Assembly (NCBI RefSeq): GCF_015352985.1
Contig: NZ_JACYXF010000022.1
Span: 25,445 to 89,444, forward strand
From: Noviherbaspirillum malthae
Lineage (GTDB): Bacteria > Pseudomonadota > Gammaproteobacteria > Burkholderiales > Burkholderiaceae_D
Reading direction: 5' to 3'
Length of the DNA stretch: 64,000 nucleotides
Shown here: positions 1 through 8,405 of the stretch, one piece after another
How positions within the stretch are numbered: the first letter of the stretch is position 1
Layout of the letters: each line of letters starts with the position of its first letter
Translations under genes and position numbers: made by a program
The notes under the pieces: generated by a model
The model's input: the letters and a program-made list of their open reading frames with translations, nothing else
Database searches by the model: none
Told to the model about the DNA's origin: nothing

Positions 1-1
1 C

Positions 2-1105
2 GATTACCACTACCCCGCGTTCCCGGCAAACGGAGATCCGAACAACATCACGAATACCTTGTGGTATCACGATCATCGCGAAGAGTTCACTGCAGCCAAT
101 GTGTACAAGGGATTGGCCGGCTTTGCGTTGCAGTTCGACGAACTCGATTCCAACAACGAGACCGATCCGAATCCGGCGGCCCTTCGCCTGCCGAGCGGCG
201 TAGGAAGATATGACATACAGCTGCTTCTGCAGGACAAGAAGTTCGATGCAAGCGGCAATCTTTTCTTCGATCAATTTGATCCGGAGGGGTTCGTCGGCGA
301 TCAGTTCCTGGTCAACGGGAAGGTCCAGCCGTTCTTCAATGTCGAAGCGCGCAAATATCGCTTCCGTCTGCTCAATGGTAACACGACGCGTTTCTTCGAG
401 ATGTATCTGGCCGATGAGCGCGACCGTGACCAGGCATTCACGTTCATAGCGAGCGACGGCAACCTGCTCCCTGAACCTGTCGTCTTGACCAAGATATGGC
501 TGGGCATGGCCGAGCGGGCTGACGTTGTTATCGACTTCGCAAAATATGTAGGCCAGACGCTGTATCTCGTCAATCGGCTCAAGCAGGACGATCCGCGGGG
601 ACCGGATGAAGATCGTCTGCGACCGGGAATACGCATGCTGCAATTCCGGGTGGGAGGCCCGCCGGCGCAACCTGATCAAAGCCAGGTTCGCAAGCAGTTA
701 CGCCCGCTGGCGCCAATCAATGTCGGGAGTGCGGTTCAAAGACGGAATTTCGTATTCGAGCGTGGAAACGGCCAGTGGCAGATCAACGGCAAGTTCTTCG
801 ATCCCGAGCGGGTCGACGCTGCACCGAGGCAAGGAGTGCCGGAGATATGGACCTTCGAAGCCAAGGGTGGTGGTTGGAACCACCCGATTCATGTTCACCT
901 GGATGATTTCCGCATCCTGTCGATCAATGGCAGACCGCCGCCGCGTGAATGGGCGGGTCGCAAGGACGTGGTGTCCCTGAAGCCGAACGACGTGGTCAGG
1001 ATTTTCGTAACCTTCACCAATTACACTGGCAAATACATGATGCATTGCCATAACACCATCCATGAAGATCACGCGATGATGATTCGTTACGATGTTGTCA
1101 TCTGA
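2..1105 (+). CDS. Multicopper oxidase, 3' part (5' end outside window)
   Basis: Copper-dependent oxidase of the CotA/bilirubin-oxidase type, which couples one-electron substrate oxidation to reduction of O2 to water, usually in the periplasm. The reading frame is open to the left edge, so the N-terminal cupredoxin domain and signal peptide are missing; the TTG at 59 is only an internal codon. Copper ligands visible are WYHDH near the left edge, HPIHVH around 880-900, and the C-terminal HCHNTIHEDHAMM at 1040-1080, which carries the Cys-His type 1/type 3 bridge and the axial Met. The SCO-like gene follows after 42 bp, which suggests a copper-handling operon. The substrate cannot be told from the sequence. 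Confidence 0.9.
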   Translation, partial: DYHYPAFPANGDPNNITNTLWYHDHREEFTAANVYKGLAGFALQFDELDSNNETDPNPAALRLPSGVGRYDIQLLLQDKKFDASGNLFFDQFDPEGFVGDQFLVNGKVQPFFNVEARKYRFRLLNGNTTRFFEMYLADERDRDQAFTFIASDGNLLPEPVVLTKIWLGMAERADVVIDFAKYVGQTLYLVNRLKQDDPRGPDEDRLRPGIRMLQFRVGGPPAQPDQSQVRKQLRPLAPINVGSAVQRRNFVFERGNGQWQINGKFFDPERVDAAPRQGVPEIWTFEAKGGGWNHPIHVHLDDFRILSINGRPPPREWAGRKDVVSLKPNDVVRIFVTFTNYTGKYMMHCHNTIHEDHAMMIRYDVVI

Positions 1106-1147
1106 TTGCGCCAAACCCAAGCATTGATCATCGCATCCGAGGCTGTC

Positions 1148-1729
1148 ATGAACTTGAAACGAACATTACTAAAAACCGCGATCGCAGGCGCCGTCCTGCC
1201 GGTGACTTCGGTCCACGCAGCGGCCAAGCTCAAAGGTCCGAGAGCGGACTACTTTCCGAATGCGGTTCTGAAAACGCATGAGGGAAAGACAGTCAGGTTC
1301 TACGACGACGTCATGCATGGCGACAAGCGCGTGATCATTAACATGATGTACGGGGTCTGCGCCAATATCTGCCCGCCCGCCACTGCCAATCTGGTGAAAG
1401 TGCAGGAAATGCTGGGAGACAGGATCGGCCGCGATATATTCATGTATTCTTTGACTTTGCAGCCTGAGTTCGATACGCCCGAGGTCTTGCATGCGTATAG
1501 GGAGAAATATGGCATCAAGCCTGGCTGGACTTTCCTGACCGGCAGGCGAGGCGACATGGAGGCCATCCGGCGCAAGCTCGGTTTTTTTGATCGTGATGCG
1601 GTCCTTGACTCGAACCTGTCACAGCATACCGGCATGCTCCGGTTGGGGAGGGAGGCCTATGATCGTTGGTCGATGATGCCTGCGCTTCTTACCCCAAAGC
1701 AGATCGTCAATTCAGTAATCAGGTTATAG
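1148..1729 (+). CDS. SCO1/SenC-family copper chaperone-like protein
   Basis: Exported thioredoxin-fold protein of the SCO1/SenC/PrrC family, which delivers copper or acts as a thiol reductase, classically for cytochrome oxidase CuA assembly. The ATG at 1148 is preferred over an upstream TTG because a GAGG lies just upstream and it gives a clean signal peptide (basic MNLKR, hydrophobic core, cleavage after VHA). Metal ligands are present: CxxxC as C71-A-N-I-C75 and the distal His160 in LSQHTGM. At 193 residues it has normal family length without an extra domain. Its position after the multicopper oxidase suggests it loads that enzyme rather than a terminal oxidase, which is inference. Confidence 0.85.
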   Translation: MNLKRTLLKTAIAGAVLPVTSVHAAAKLKGPRADYFPNAVLKTHEGKTVRFYDDVMHGDKRVIINMMYGVCANICPPATANLVKVQEMLGDRIGRDIFMYSLTLQPEFDTPEVLHAYREKYGIKPGWTFLTGRRGDMEAIRRKLGFFDRDAVLDSNLSQHTGMLRLGREAYDRWSMMPALLTPKQIVNSVIRL

Positions 1730-1749
1730 CCTTCACGGTGGAGTAGACT

Positions 1750-1905
1750 ATGGACACCTTGCAGGAACAGGCAAGCACGCAACAGCAGTTACATGAGGTT
1801 TCCAAAGCAACCATGCGTCTCCATGCATGGCTTTGCATTCTGGCATCCTCAACGATCTCGATCACGTTCATCGCCTGCTCGGTGGGAGCGATATTTTGGC
1901 ACTAG
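1750..1905 (+). CDS. Small single-pass membrane protein (51 aa)
   Basis: Short ORF starting at ATG 1750 behind a GGTGGAG ribosome-binding site, 20 bp after the SCO gene. The first 25 residues are Gln-rich and polar; residues about 26-50 form one hydrophobic segment ending in AIFWH. I recognise no family. Tight spacing and a good ribosome-binding site suggest it is translated with the upstream copper genes, perhaps as a membrane accessory. It is too short for homology arguments by eye, so both function and expression are uncertain. Confidence 0.5.
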   Translation: MDTLQEQASTQQQLHEVSKATMRLHAWLCILASSTISITFIACSVGAIFWH

Positions 1906-2411
1906 AGAAGGGCAGGGCCGATCACGTGAATCACAGGTCTCCAGCGACAAGGCCATGAGGATGATCAAAATCGGTTGCCTATCTTAACTACCGGTACTTT
2001 GTTGTACTGGCTGGAAACCATTTACTCCATCCCCTTTCACCAGAATGGGCTCATTGAATTCGCCCTCGGGGAATGGTTCGCGAACGTGGACCAACGGCAC
2101 GGGTACCCAATGCATCCGGACTGATGGTGGAAATTGGAAATTTGCGTAAATGCCAAAGGATTGCGCATAGTGACAATTCAGCCGTTGACGGGGGATTGCC
2201 CCAATCAGATCACACGTCATCCATAGCGCATTTCCCGGAATCGACTGTGTAACGCAGTGGTATTGGCGTGACTGCAATCTCGCTTTGGTTTGCATACCTT
2301 TATTATTGAGCTGGCTTAAGGAACGTCTTTCAACTCAAATAGCCGTTTTTAAATATGCTAATTTGTTAATGCCTGCTTCCCGAAGGCGGTCTTCAAGCCG
2401 AGGTTCCAGCC
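1906..2411. other. Intergenic stretch, mostly without recognised genes
   Basis: About 500 bp between the small membrane ORF and doxX. It holds one doubtful minus-strand ORF (1984-2295) and an AT-rich stretch at about 2300-2370 that is the likely promoter zone for the DoxX gene. I see no RNA gene or convincing terminator. Confidence 0.5.
1984..2295 (-). CDS. Doubtful hypothetical protein (103 aa)
   Basis: Open frame of 103 residues with several Cys and many Pro in the C-terminal half. The start ATG at 2295 has an AAAGG only one base upstream, too close for a normal ribosome-binding site. No signal peptide or membrane segment is seen and no family is recognised. It may be a non-coding frame; it is kept because it is the only sizeable ORF in this gap. 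Confidence 0.2.
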   Translation of the reverse strand: MQTKARLQSRQYHCVTQSIPGNALWMTCDLIGAIPRQRLNCHYAQSFGIYANFQFPPSVRMHWVPVPLVHVREPFPEGEFNEPILVKGDGVNGFQPVQQSTGS

Positions 2412-2837
2412 ATGGAAGAACGCGATATCGATTTCTTTTCCCAACCTGACTTTGCAAATCTATTCCTTCGTGCCGTACTTGCGGTCTTCATACTTTTCCA
2501 TGGTATCTCGAAGATTGCTGGAGGGATTGATTACGTTACCTGGCTTCTTGAAGGGGTGGGCGTACCGCAGGAATTGGGTTATCTCGTCTATGTCGGAGAG
2601 GTTGTTGCTCCTTTACTCGTCCTGTTCGGCATCCTGACACGCCCGGCGGCGTTGGTTATCGCGGTTAATATGGTAATTGCTGTCCTGCTGGCACACAGGT
2701 CGCTACTTTTTACGGTTCCAAATCCCGGCGACCGAACGCTTGAACTGGAAGAAGCGTACTTTATTCTCGCGCTCGTTGTTGCGATCCAAGGTGCTGGCAA
2801 ATATAGCATCGGAGGCATTGCGTCGAGATGGAACTGA
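2412..2837 (+). CDS. DoxX family membrane protein
   Basis: Small four-helix inner-membrane protein of the DoxX/DoxD superfamily (141 aa, normal length). Helix 1 (about residues 17-37) carries the family's FLFHGISKIAGG signature; further helices lie around 56-75, 80-97 and 113-130. Family members are named from thiosulfate:quinone oxidoreductase but most have unknown roles, some in redox or oxidative stress. It stands alone after an AT-rich gap, so no partner is implied. Confidence 0.85.
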   Translation: MEERDIDFFSQPDFANLFLRAVLAVFILFHGISKIAGGIDYVTWLLEGVGVPQELGYLVYVGEVVAPLLVLFGILTRPAALVIAVNMVIAVLLAHRSLLFTVPNPGDRTLELEEAYFILALVVAIQGAGKYSIGGIASRWN

Positions 2838-3116
2838 TTTTGCAGCAGCCAGGAAAATCAGATTTTCGCATGGCTACCAGTACCCAAACATGCGCTTGGC
2901 AGTAATAACCGCGTCGTTTCCGAGAGTATGTGATGAGCGGTTCTTTGGCTGCAAGCAGGCTATTATGATCGTTACGTGAAAGGCTTGAGATGTTGGTCAG
3001 AATAAGCCTTGGACTGGAAACGACGTGCACACAGGCGGCTCAAGTATCTGCCCTGCCGGCGGCCAGGTTGAAGAACCTATCGATGGTGAAGCAGGATCGC
3101 TGCGCAGGGTTCGTCA

Positions 3117-3893
3117 TCAGTGATTATGCCGCTTTAATTCAGCGACGTTGCTGAGCAGATCGATTGGCAACGGAAAAACGATTGTCGACGTTTTGTCGCC
3201 TGCGATAGTGGCGAGGGTCTGCATGTAGCGCAACTGCATGGCACCCGATTGCTGTGCCAGTACATGCGCGGCCTGCATCAATTTTTCGGAAGCCTGCAAC
3301 TCGCCCTCTGCATGGATCACCTTGGCGCGCCGCTCGCGCTCCGCCTCGGCCTGACGCGCAATCGCGCGTACCATCGATTCATCCAGATCGACATGCTTGA
3401 TCTCGACGTTTGCCACCTTGATGCCCCAGGCGTCTGTTTGCGCGTCGAGTACCTGCTGAATATCCAGGTTCAAGCGCTCCCGCTCGGCCAGCATGTCGTC
3501 CAGTTCATGCTTGCCTAGCACGGCGCGCAAGGTCGTCTGCGCCAATTGGCTGGTGGCTTCCAAGAAATTGGCGACCTGGATGATCGCCTTCTCGGGATCA
3601 ACCACTCGAAAATAGAGAACCGCGTTTACCTTGACCGAAACGTTGTCGCGAGAAATAACGTCCTGTGTCGGGACGTCGAGGACAACCGTTCGCAGGTCCA
3701 CCCGTACCATCTGCTGCAGAACCGGAATGATGATGATCAGACCCGGCCCTTTCACGCCCCAGAAGCGTCCGAGCTGGAATACAACTCCCCGCTCATACTC
3801 GCGCAGCACGCGGATGGCCGATGCGAGAAGGAAAATGGTTGCGACAAGCAGCAGACCACCGAACCCTAGCCCAAGATCGAAATACATGCTCAT
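3117..3893 (-). CDS. SPFH/band-7 slipin-type protein
   Basis: Membrane-anchored stomatin-like protein (slipin, 258 aa) that oligomerises in membrane microdomains and pairs with an NfeD-type protease. ATG at 3893 is chosen because AAGGAGA sits directly upstream; the longer frame back to 4070 is really the NfeD coding strand in another frame. An N-terminal helix (residues 5-27) is followed by the band-7 signature EYERGVVFQLGR and GLIIIIPVLQ, then an Ala/Glu-rich coiled coil. Its ATG overlaps the presumed original NfeD stop (ATGA at 3890-3893), so the genes are translationally coupled. Confidence 0.9.
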   Translation of the reverse strand: MSMYFDLGLGFGGLLLVATIFLLASAIRVLREYERGVVFQLGRFWGVKGPGLIIIIPVLQQMVRVDLRTVVLDVPTQDVISRDNVSVKVNAVLYFRVVDPEKAIIQVANFLEATSQLAQTTLRAVLGKHELDDMLAERERLNLDIQQVLDAQTDAWGIKVANVEIKHVDLDESMVRAIARQAEAERERRAKVIHAEGELQASEKLMQAAHVLAQQSGAMQLRYMQTLATIAGDKTSTIVFPLPIDLLSNVAELKRHNH

Positions 3894-4066
3894 TCTCCTT
3901 GTGTGTGATTCCCTTCCGGAACGACTTCCAGCACCAACCCCTGCCGCCGCACTACGCGCACTTTTTGCGTGGGGTGCAAAGGAACGGAACTTGTCGCACG
4001 CCAAAGTTCGCCCTGCATCCTGACCCAGCTGTCGCCAGGGACGGCGCTGACCACCTCTACGATGGA
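3890..4066 (-). pseudogene. Detached C-terminal OB-fold (NfeD domain) of the upstream gene
   Basis: After the TGA at 4067-4069, the same frame stays open for 58 codons and ends in a TGA that overlaps the slipin ATG. Its translation contains EVVSAVPGDSWVRMQGELW, then KVRVVRRQGLVLEVVP, which is the pattern of the NfeD C-terminal OB-fold (WVR..GELWRA followed by V.VV...GL.L.V). The domain is therefore present but cut from its protease/membrane part by one in-frame stop. There is no obvious start codon with a ribosome-binding site inside it. A nonsense mutation, sequencing error, or readthrough are the options. Confidence 0.75.
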
Positions 4067-5305
4067 TCATCCGATCGGCTCGCTGCCTGCGACCACCGTC
4101 CGTCGACGGGTTTTCACTGCAACGACGGCAATGGAGGCCATCAGCGCCGCGCTGACGAGCGCAGCGGCGACAATCAAGGGAATAGGAATGCCGAAGCCTG
4201 GCAATTCGGTGTCGATCAGGATCACTGCGCCGGCGATGAAGGCGGCAATGCCTCCCAGTCCGAGTACGCCGAAGCTCGAAAGAAACACCTCTGCTACGAT
4301 GAACGCGAATCCCAGCAGGATAAGGGCGACACCGGCATAGTTGACCGGCAGCAGCTGAAGCGCATACATTGCCAGCAGCAGGCAGATGGCGCCAACCACG
4401 CCCGGCACCCCGATTCCGGGGCTCATGAATTCGAAAAACAATCCGTAAATGCCGATCGTCATCAGGAGCAGGGCGACACTCGGGTTGGTGATGACCGCAA
4501 GCAGCCGCGTACGCCAGTCGGGCTGGACCTCCATGATGGCCGCGTTCCGGGTCTGCAGCAGCCTGTCGTGACCGAGAACCGTAACTTTTCGTTCATCAAT
4601 TGCATCGGCAAGCGTGCGTACATCGCTTGCCATCACATCGGCGACATGCAGTTTTATCGCTTCCTCCGCTGAAAGGCTGACCGCTTCGCGCACAGCGCTT
4701 TCCGCCCAGTCGGCATTGCGGCCACGCAACTGCGCGAGTCCGCGGATGTAGGCAGCGGCATCGTTGACTTGCTTGCGTGTCATCGGCTCGCTGGTGGCGG
4801 CGGGTGAGCTTGCTTCGCCGCCTCGTTCCAGCTCCTTGCCGGATATATCGTCCTTCGAGCGGGGACGCTGGTTCGTGTGATCCGGCCCCATGCCTGGCGC
4901 ACCTAGTTGAACCGGCGTGGCGGCGCCAAGATTGGTACCTGGCGCCATCGCCGCAATATGGCTGGCATACAGGATGTAAGTGCCGGCACTGGCCGCGCGG
5001 GCGCCGCTCGGTGCTACAAACCCCGCGACCGGCACTGGCGAGCCGAGGATGGCCTTGATGACAGCGCGCATGGAGGTATCGAGCCCGCCCGGCGTATCCA
5101 TTTGCAGGATGATCAATTGGCTGCCATCAGTAGCAGCGCGCTGTATGCCGCGCACGATGTAATCCGCACTGGCCGGCCCTATCGGACCATCGACAGTCAA
5201 CAGGGTCAGCGGCGCTGGTGCCGCTCGGCAGAGGAAGGCGGCCATGAGGACGAGGAAGGCTGCTGCCGTGCGCAGCATTGCGTTCCGGGACGGGTACTGC
5301 GGCAT
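4067..5305 (-). CDS. NfeD-type membrane serine protease (ClpP class), ending at an in-frame TGA
   Basis: Long-form NfeD protein: signal peptide, ClpP-like serine protease domain, then about four to five membrane helices. The protease part shows DTPGG, the Ser nucleophile in AASAGTYI (residue about 106) and a Lys in MTRKQ (about 178) for a Ser-Lys dyad. Such proteases cleave partner slipins. ATG 5305 is preferred (AGAAGG ten bases upstream) over TTG 5326. Translation stops after GSEPIG at 4069, just where the cytosolic OB-fold should begin, and that domain continues in frame beyond the stop. The product therefore lacks the NfeD domain unless TGA is read through. Confidence 0.85.
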   Translation of the reverse strand: MPQYPSRNAMLRTAAAFLVLMAAFLCRAAPAPLTLLTVDGPIGPASADYIVRGIQRAATDGSQLIILQMDTPGGLDTSMRAVIKAILGSPVPVAGFVAPSGARAASAGTYILYASHIAAMAPGTNLGAATPVQLGAPGMGPDHTNQRPRSKDDISGKELERGGEASSPAATSEPMTRKQVNDAAAYIRGLAQLRGRNADWAESAVREAVSLSAEEAIKLHVADVMASDVRTLADAIDERKVTVLGHDRLLQTRNAAIMEVQPDWRTRLLAVITNPSVALLLMTIGIYGLFFEFMSPGIGVPGVVGAICLLLAMYALQLLPVNYAGVALILLGFAFIVAEVFLSSFGVLGLGGIAAFIAGAVILIDTELPGFGIPIPLIVAAALVSAALMASIAVVAVKTRRRTVVAGSEPIG

Positions 5306-5846
5306 AGTGTCCAGGCCTTCTGTCAAAGAGGTTCATGCCAATGCCAACCAGCGGTGCAAAGCAGAGCCTGTGTCATGCCGGTCGCAAACGGTATCTTGGC
5401 ACCCGCGGGCAAAGGCAAGAACATGAATTCGCCGTGTTGGCGGGAAGTGCCGATGGCATGCGTTCAAGATGCTGTCCTGTTCAGATGAATTCGCGGCTCT
5501 ACGGCAGCACAATCGGCAACGAACTGGATCATGCTTGACGGAATTCGAATCAGGATGCCAAACAATCCGGCATTACGGTCTCAAGCGTCCATGGTGCAGT
5601 TGTGGTAGCCGATTCACCTTAACCAAACTTGTGTTGGATCATTGCGCACACCACCATAAGTAAGAAGATGGTACTGATGCAGCATGGTTTTTCATGCGGT
5701 ATGGCTCTATATATGTACTTTCATTATAGTCAGAGCTAGGCGGATAACATTGCTGCATGAACTGGTGCTTCGATAAGCAAAATTGGCTTGTCACCACGAA
5801 GACATTGAAACGCCGCCCATTGCTAAACGGTCACGGAGGTAGAAAA
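5306..5846. other. Intergenic stretch between divergent genes
   Basis: About 540 bp between the divergent NfeD and SYLF genes. The half near 5690-5750 is AT-rich (TATATATG, CATTATAG) and probably holds the promoter for the SYLF lipoprotein. Short ORFs here have no ribosome-binding sites or recognisable sequence. I see no RNA or repeat. Confidence 0.5.
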
Positions 5847-6437
5847 ATGAAAAGTCAGCGACTTCTTTTATTCCTATTGGCTGCCACGTTTAGCGCCGCG
5901 ACAATGACAGGATGCGGAACGACTTCAACTGTTACGACAACCAGTGAAACAACAAACAACGTTGCCCAGCAGAGACGGGAGATCGACACCAATGTCAGTG
6001 CCAGCCTGACGCGACTCTACAACAATACGCCCGGTAGTCGGGAATTGGTCTCGAAGGCTAAAGGCGTACTGGTCTTTCCATCCGTCATAGCGGCCGGCTT
6101 GGGGGTCGGCGGCGAATATGGTCAAGGGGCGCTTCGCATCAATAACGCAACCACCGACTATTACAGCCTCGGATCGGTCTCGGTCGGACTGCAAATCGGT
6201 GCCCAATCAAAAGCGATCTATTTCTTGTTCATGACGCAGGAAGCTCTTGATAAATTCAGGGCGAGCCAGGGATGGTCGGTGGGTGCCGATGCCTCTGTGG
6301 CTGTGTTGCGTGCAGGTGCCAATGGTGCAATCGATATCAATACCGTTCAAGGACCTGTTGTCGCATTCGTGCTGACGAATGCAGGCTTGATGGCCAACCT
6401 GACCCTGGAAGGGACAAAGATCACCCGGCTGAAATGA
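5847..6437 (+). CDS. SYLF-domain (Ysc84-like) lipoprotein
   Basis: Secreted lipid-binding protein of the SYLF/Ysc84 family, 196 aa. ATG 5847 follows CGGAGGT at ideal spacing; the signal peptide ends in a lipobox-like MTGC at residues 17-20, so a lipidated periplasmic or outer-membrane anchor is likely. The SYLF core is visible from KAKGVLVFPSVIAAGLGVGG through YYSLGSVSVGLQIGAQSK and GWSVGADASVAV to the end. A Thr-rich linker follows the lipobox. Homologues in Burkholderiales are abundant envelope proteins of poorly known role; phosphoinositide binding is known only for eukaryotic members. Confidence 0.88.
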   Translation: MKSQRLLLFLLAATFSAATMTGCGTTSTVTTTSETTNNVAQQRREIDTNVSASLTRLYNNTPGSRELVSKAKGVLVFPSVIAAGLGVGGEYGQGALRINNATTDYYSLGSVSVGLQIGAQSKAIYFLFMTQEALDKFRASQGWSVGADASVAVLRAGANGAIDINTVQGPVVAFVLTNAGLMANLTLEGTKITRLK

Positions 6438-6792
6438 AAACTCGGCTCGTTTGGCGCAAGCTCCGGCGACTCGGCGGAAATCGGTAACAACGTCATGCTG
6501 GACATGCACGGCAACTTTGCTGTCGTATGTCATCCAGAACGGTCGAGTGAAACGACGGATCACGACAGCGCGGCGTTCCCAAAGGACGGCGCTAATGTAC
6601 GTGCAATGCGCAATCAAGGTTGTGCTGTGTTGCAGGCGTTGTAATGGCTCCGGCGTCGACATGGTCGCCACAAGACGGAACTTCGTCTCCTTCGAACCTA
6701 CCGACCTTCAGTGACGCAGGCATTTCGCTTTGCCTTGATATTGGCCTACTATGAAACCATGACGTGGCGCGCCTTCCAATGGAAGAGGCGAA
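6438..6792. other. Intergenic stretch, nothing recognised
   Basis: About 355 bp. Several overlapping short frames on both strands have no ribosome-binding site and no recognisable sequence. The last 60 bp must carry the ribosome-binding site (GGAAGAGGCG) and promoter of the following gene. Confidence 0.4.
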
Positions 6793-7275
6793 ATGATGAA
6801 TGGAAATCCGGTCCGCATTATGCTTGCAATCGCAATTGCAGGAGTCATGAGTTTGCATTGGGCCGATGCCAGAGCACAACCATCCCTTTCCAGTTTCGCA
6901 TTCGTGCAGCAAGATGGGACATTAAGAATTTCTGGCTACACGGTCCATCTCTATGGAATCTTCATTCCGCCAACGGAGCAAATATGCTACACCTTCGTCA
7001 GACCCATATCCTGCAACACGAGAGCTGCGCTAGCGTTGAATTTCAAGATTTCCGGCGATTTCGTTCGTTGTGCACCCGTGGCGACCAATGCTGATGGCAG
7101 TATTACTGCGAATTGCAGTTCGGGAGATACGGCATTGAGTGAGTGGATGCTTCAATCCGGCTGGGCGATCGCACTACCTGACGCGCCTATCCAATACGTC
7201 GCACTGGAAAGAATAGCGCGATCGAAAGGGGTCGGCATCTGGGGAATACCGGTCGATGGTCTGGGGCGGCGTTAA
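6793..7275 (+). CDS. Exported SNase-like (thermonuclease-fold) protein, probably inactive
   Basis: 160-residue protein with an N-terminal signal peptide (cleavage near ADARAQ). The remainder follows the staphylococcal-nuclease OB-fold pattern: VHLYGI, a Gln-Cys about eight residues later, LSEWMLQSGWAIA, and the terminal ALERIARSKGVGIWG. In active SNases the first strand motif reads R.xGIDAPE; here it reads HLYGIFIPP, so the catalytic Arg and Asp are not visible. It is probably a non-catalytic binding or structural variant. GGAAGAGGCG supports the start; ATG 6796 is equally possible. Confidence 0.65.
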   Translation: MMNGNPVRIMLAIAIAGVMSLHWADARAQPSLSSFAFVQQDGTLRISGYTVHLYGIFIPPTEQICYTFVRPISCNTRAALALNFKISGDFVRCAPVATNADGSITANCSSGDTALSEWMLQSGWAIALPDAPIQYVALERIARSKGVGIWGIPVDGLGRR

Positions 7276-7383
7276 TCTTGATCCAATCCCATTCGGCGAT
7301 GCTGCATCACATCGGATTCGATCGGACGCAATGGTGGATTGTCGACGGCATTTCATTCCCTCATGCATGGAGGACGTATCACC

Positions 7384-8370
7384 ATGTTGAAGCCACTTTT
7401 CCTCTGTGCCGCGCTGCCTGCACTCGCCGTTGCAGGCGGTTCCAATTACACGGTGGTACCGGGAGTATCCAAGCCAACTGGCAAAGTCAGCGAATGGAAC
7501 GTGCCGACGCCAAAATTTGCACGTGATCCCGCGCCTGCGCCCGACGGACGAATTTACATAGCCGTCATGCATGGAAATAGGCTGGCGCGCTTCGATCCGG
7601 TTGGCCGGCAGTTCGATGAATGGGAACTGCCCGCCGGAACCCGTCCCCATGGATTGGTCGTTGATGAAAAGGGCACGGTATGGATGACCGGCAACGGAAA
7701 TGGCACACTCCTGGAAATCCCTTTCGCCGATGGACAGCCGCAGCGCATGGTGGCGCACAGGACACCTTCCGGCGGCAGCCCACACACCATCGTTTTTGAC
7801 GGCCGTGACACGCTTTGGTTTACCAATCAGTCGGCCGACAAGGTGACCCGCTATAACCGTAGCAGCGGAAAAATGCAGGAATATGACAGCCGCGATGGCC
7901 CATATGGACTGGCGCTGGACCGGGATGGCAATGTCTGGTTCTGCCAAGCCAGCGGTCAGCGGGTAGGACGTATCGACGCAAAGTCGGGCAGGGTAACCGA
8001 ACTTGACCTCGGCGCAGGGTCGCTGCCGCGCCGCATCGCGGCCGCGCCCGACAACACCTTGTGGGTAGTGCGCTATGGCGACGGCAAGCTTACCCATATC
8101 AATCCGGCCAAGGCGAACGTGATCAAAAGCTACGACATGCCAGCCGGTGCGCACGGTAACCCGTATGCAGTGACCGTGGATGGTGAAGGCAAGGTCTGGG
8201 CCAACGAGATCGCAACCGACACGGTCACGCTGTTCGATCCCGGCAGCGAAAAATTCCAGGTGTTCCCGTTACCGACCAAAAACGAAGGCATACGCAAAAT
8301 GGTGGTCGATGCACAAGGAAAGCTGTGGTACATGGGCAGCCATAGCGGCAAGCTGGGCGTGGTGGAATGA
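7384..8370 (+). CDS. Secreted Vgb-like (virginiamycin B lyase family) beta-propeller protein
   Basis: Exported NHL/Vgb-type propeller of 328 aa. ATG 7384 is chosen for the GGAGG at about 7369 and the signal peptide MLKPLFLCAALPALAVAGG. Repeats of the form G.VW...G.LL, DTLWFTN..ADKVTRYN, GNVWFCQ..GQRVGRID and GKLWYMGSHSGKLG are evenly spaced at about 40-45 residues and give six or seven blades. Vgb opens streptogramin B rings in the cytoplasm; this one is exported, so antibiotic resistance should not be assumed. A binding or hydrolytic envelope role is more likely. Confidence 0.8.
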   Translation: MLKPLFLCAALPALAVAGGSNYTVVPGVSKPTGKVSEWNVPTPKFARDPAPAPDGRIYIAVMHGNRLARFDPVGRQFDEWELPAGTRPHGLVVDEKGTVWMTGNGNGTLLEIPFADGQPQRMVAHRTPSGGSPHTIVFDGRDTLWFTNQSADKVTRYNRSSGKMQEYDSRDGPYGLALDRDGNVWFCQASGQRVGRIDAKSGRVTELDLGAGSLPRRIAAAPDNTLWVVRYGDGKLTHINPAKANVIKSYDMPAGAHGNPYAVTVDGEGKVWANEIATDTVTLFDPGSEKFQVFPLPTKNEGIRKMVVDAQGKLWYMGSHSGKLGVVE

Positions 8371-8405
8371 TCCCACTCACCTGTAATCGCAGGAAGGACG
8401 GCAAA

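Noticed and set aside
3894..4070. N-terminal extension of the slipin gene
   Set aside because: Arg/Ser-rich sequence with no family match; the same DNA encodes the NfeD OB-fold in another frame and a strong ribosome-binding site marks ATG 3893.
5335..5663. Overlapping short plus-strand ORFs upstream of the SYLF gene
   Set aside because: No ribosome-binding sites, no recognisable sequence, and they overlap one another.
7384..8370. Streptogramin-resistance lyase
   Set aside because: Only the propeller family is supported; the protein has a signal peptide and no evidence for lyase activity.
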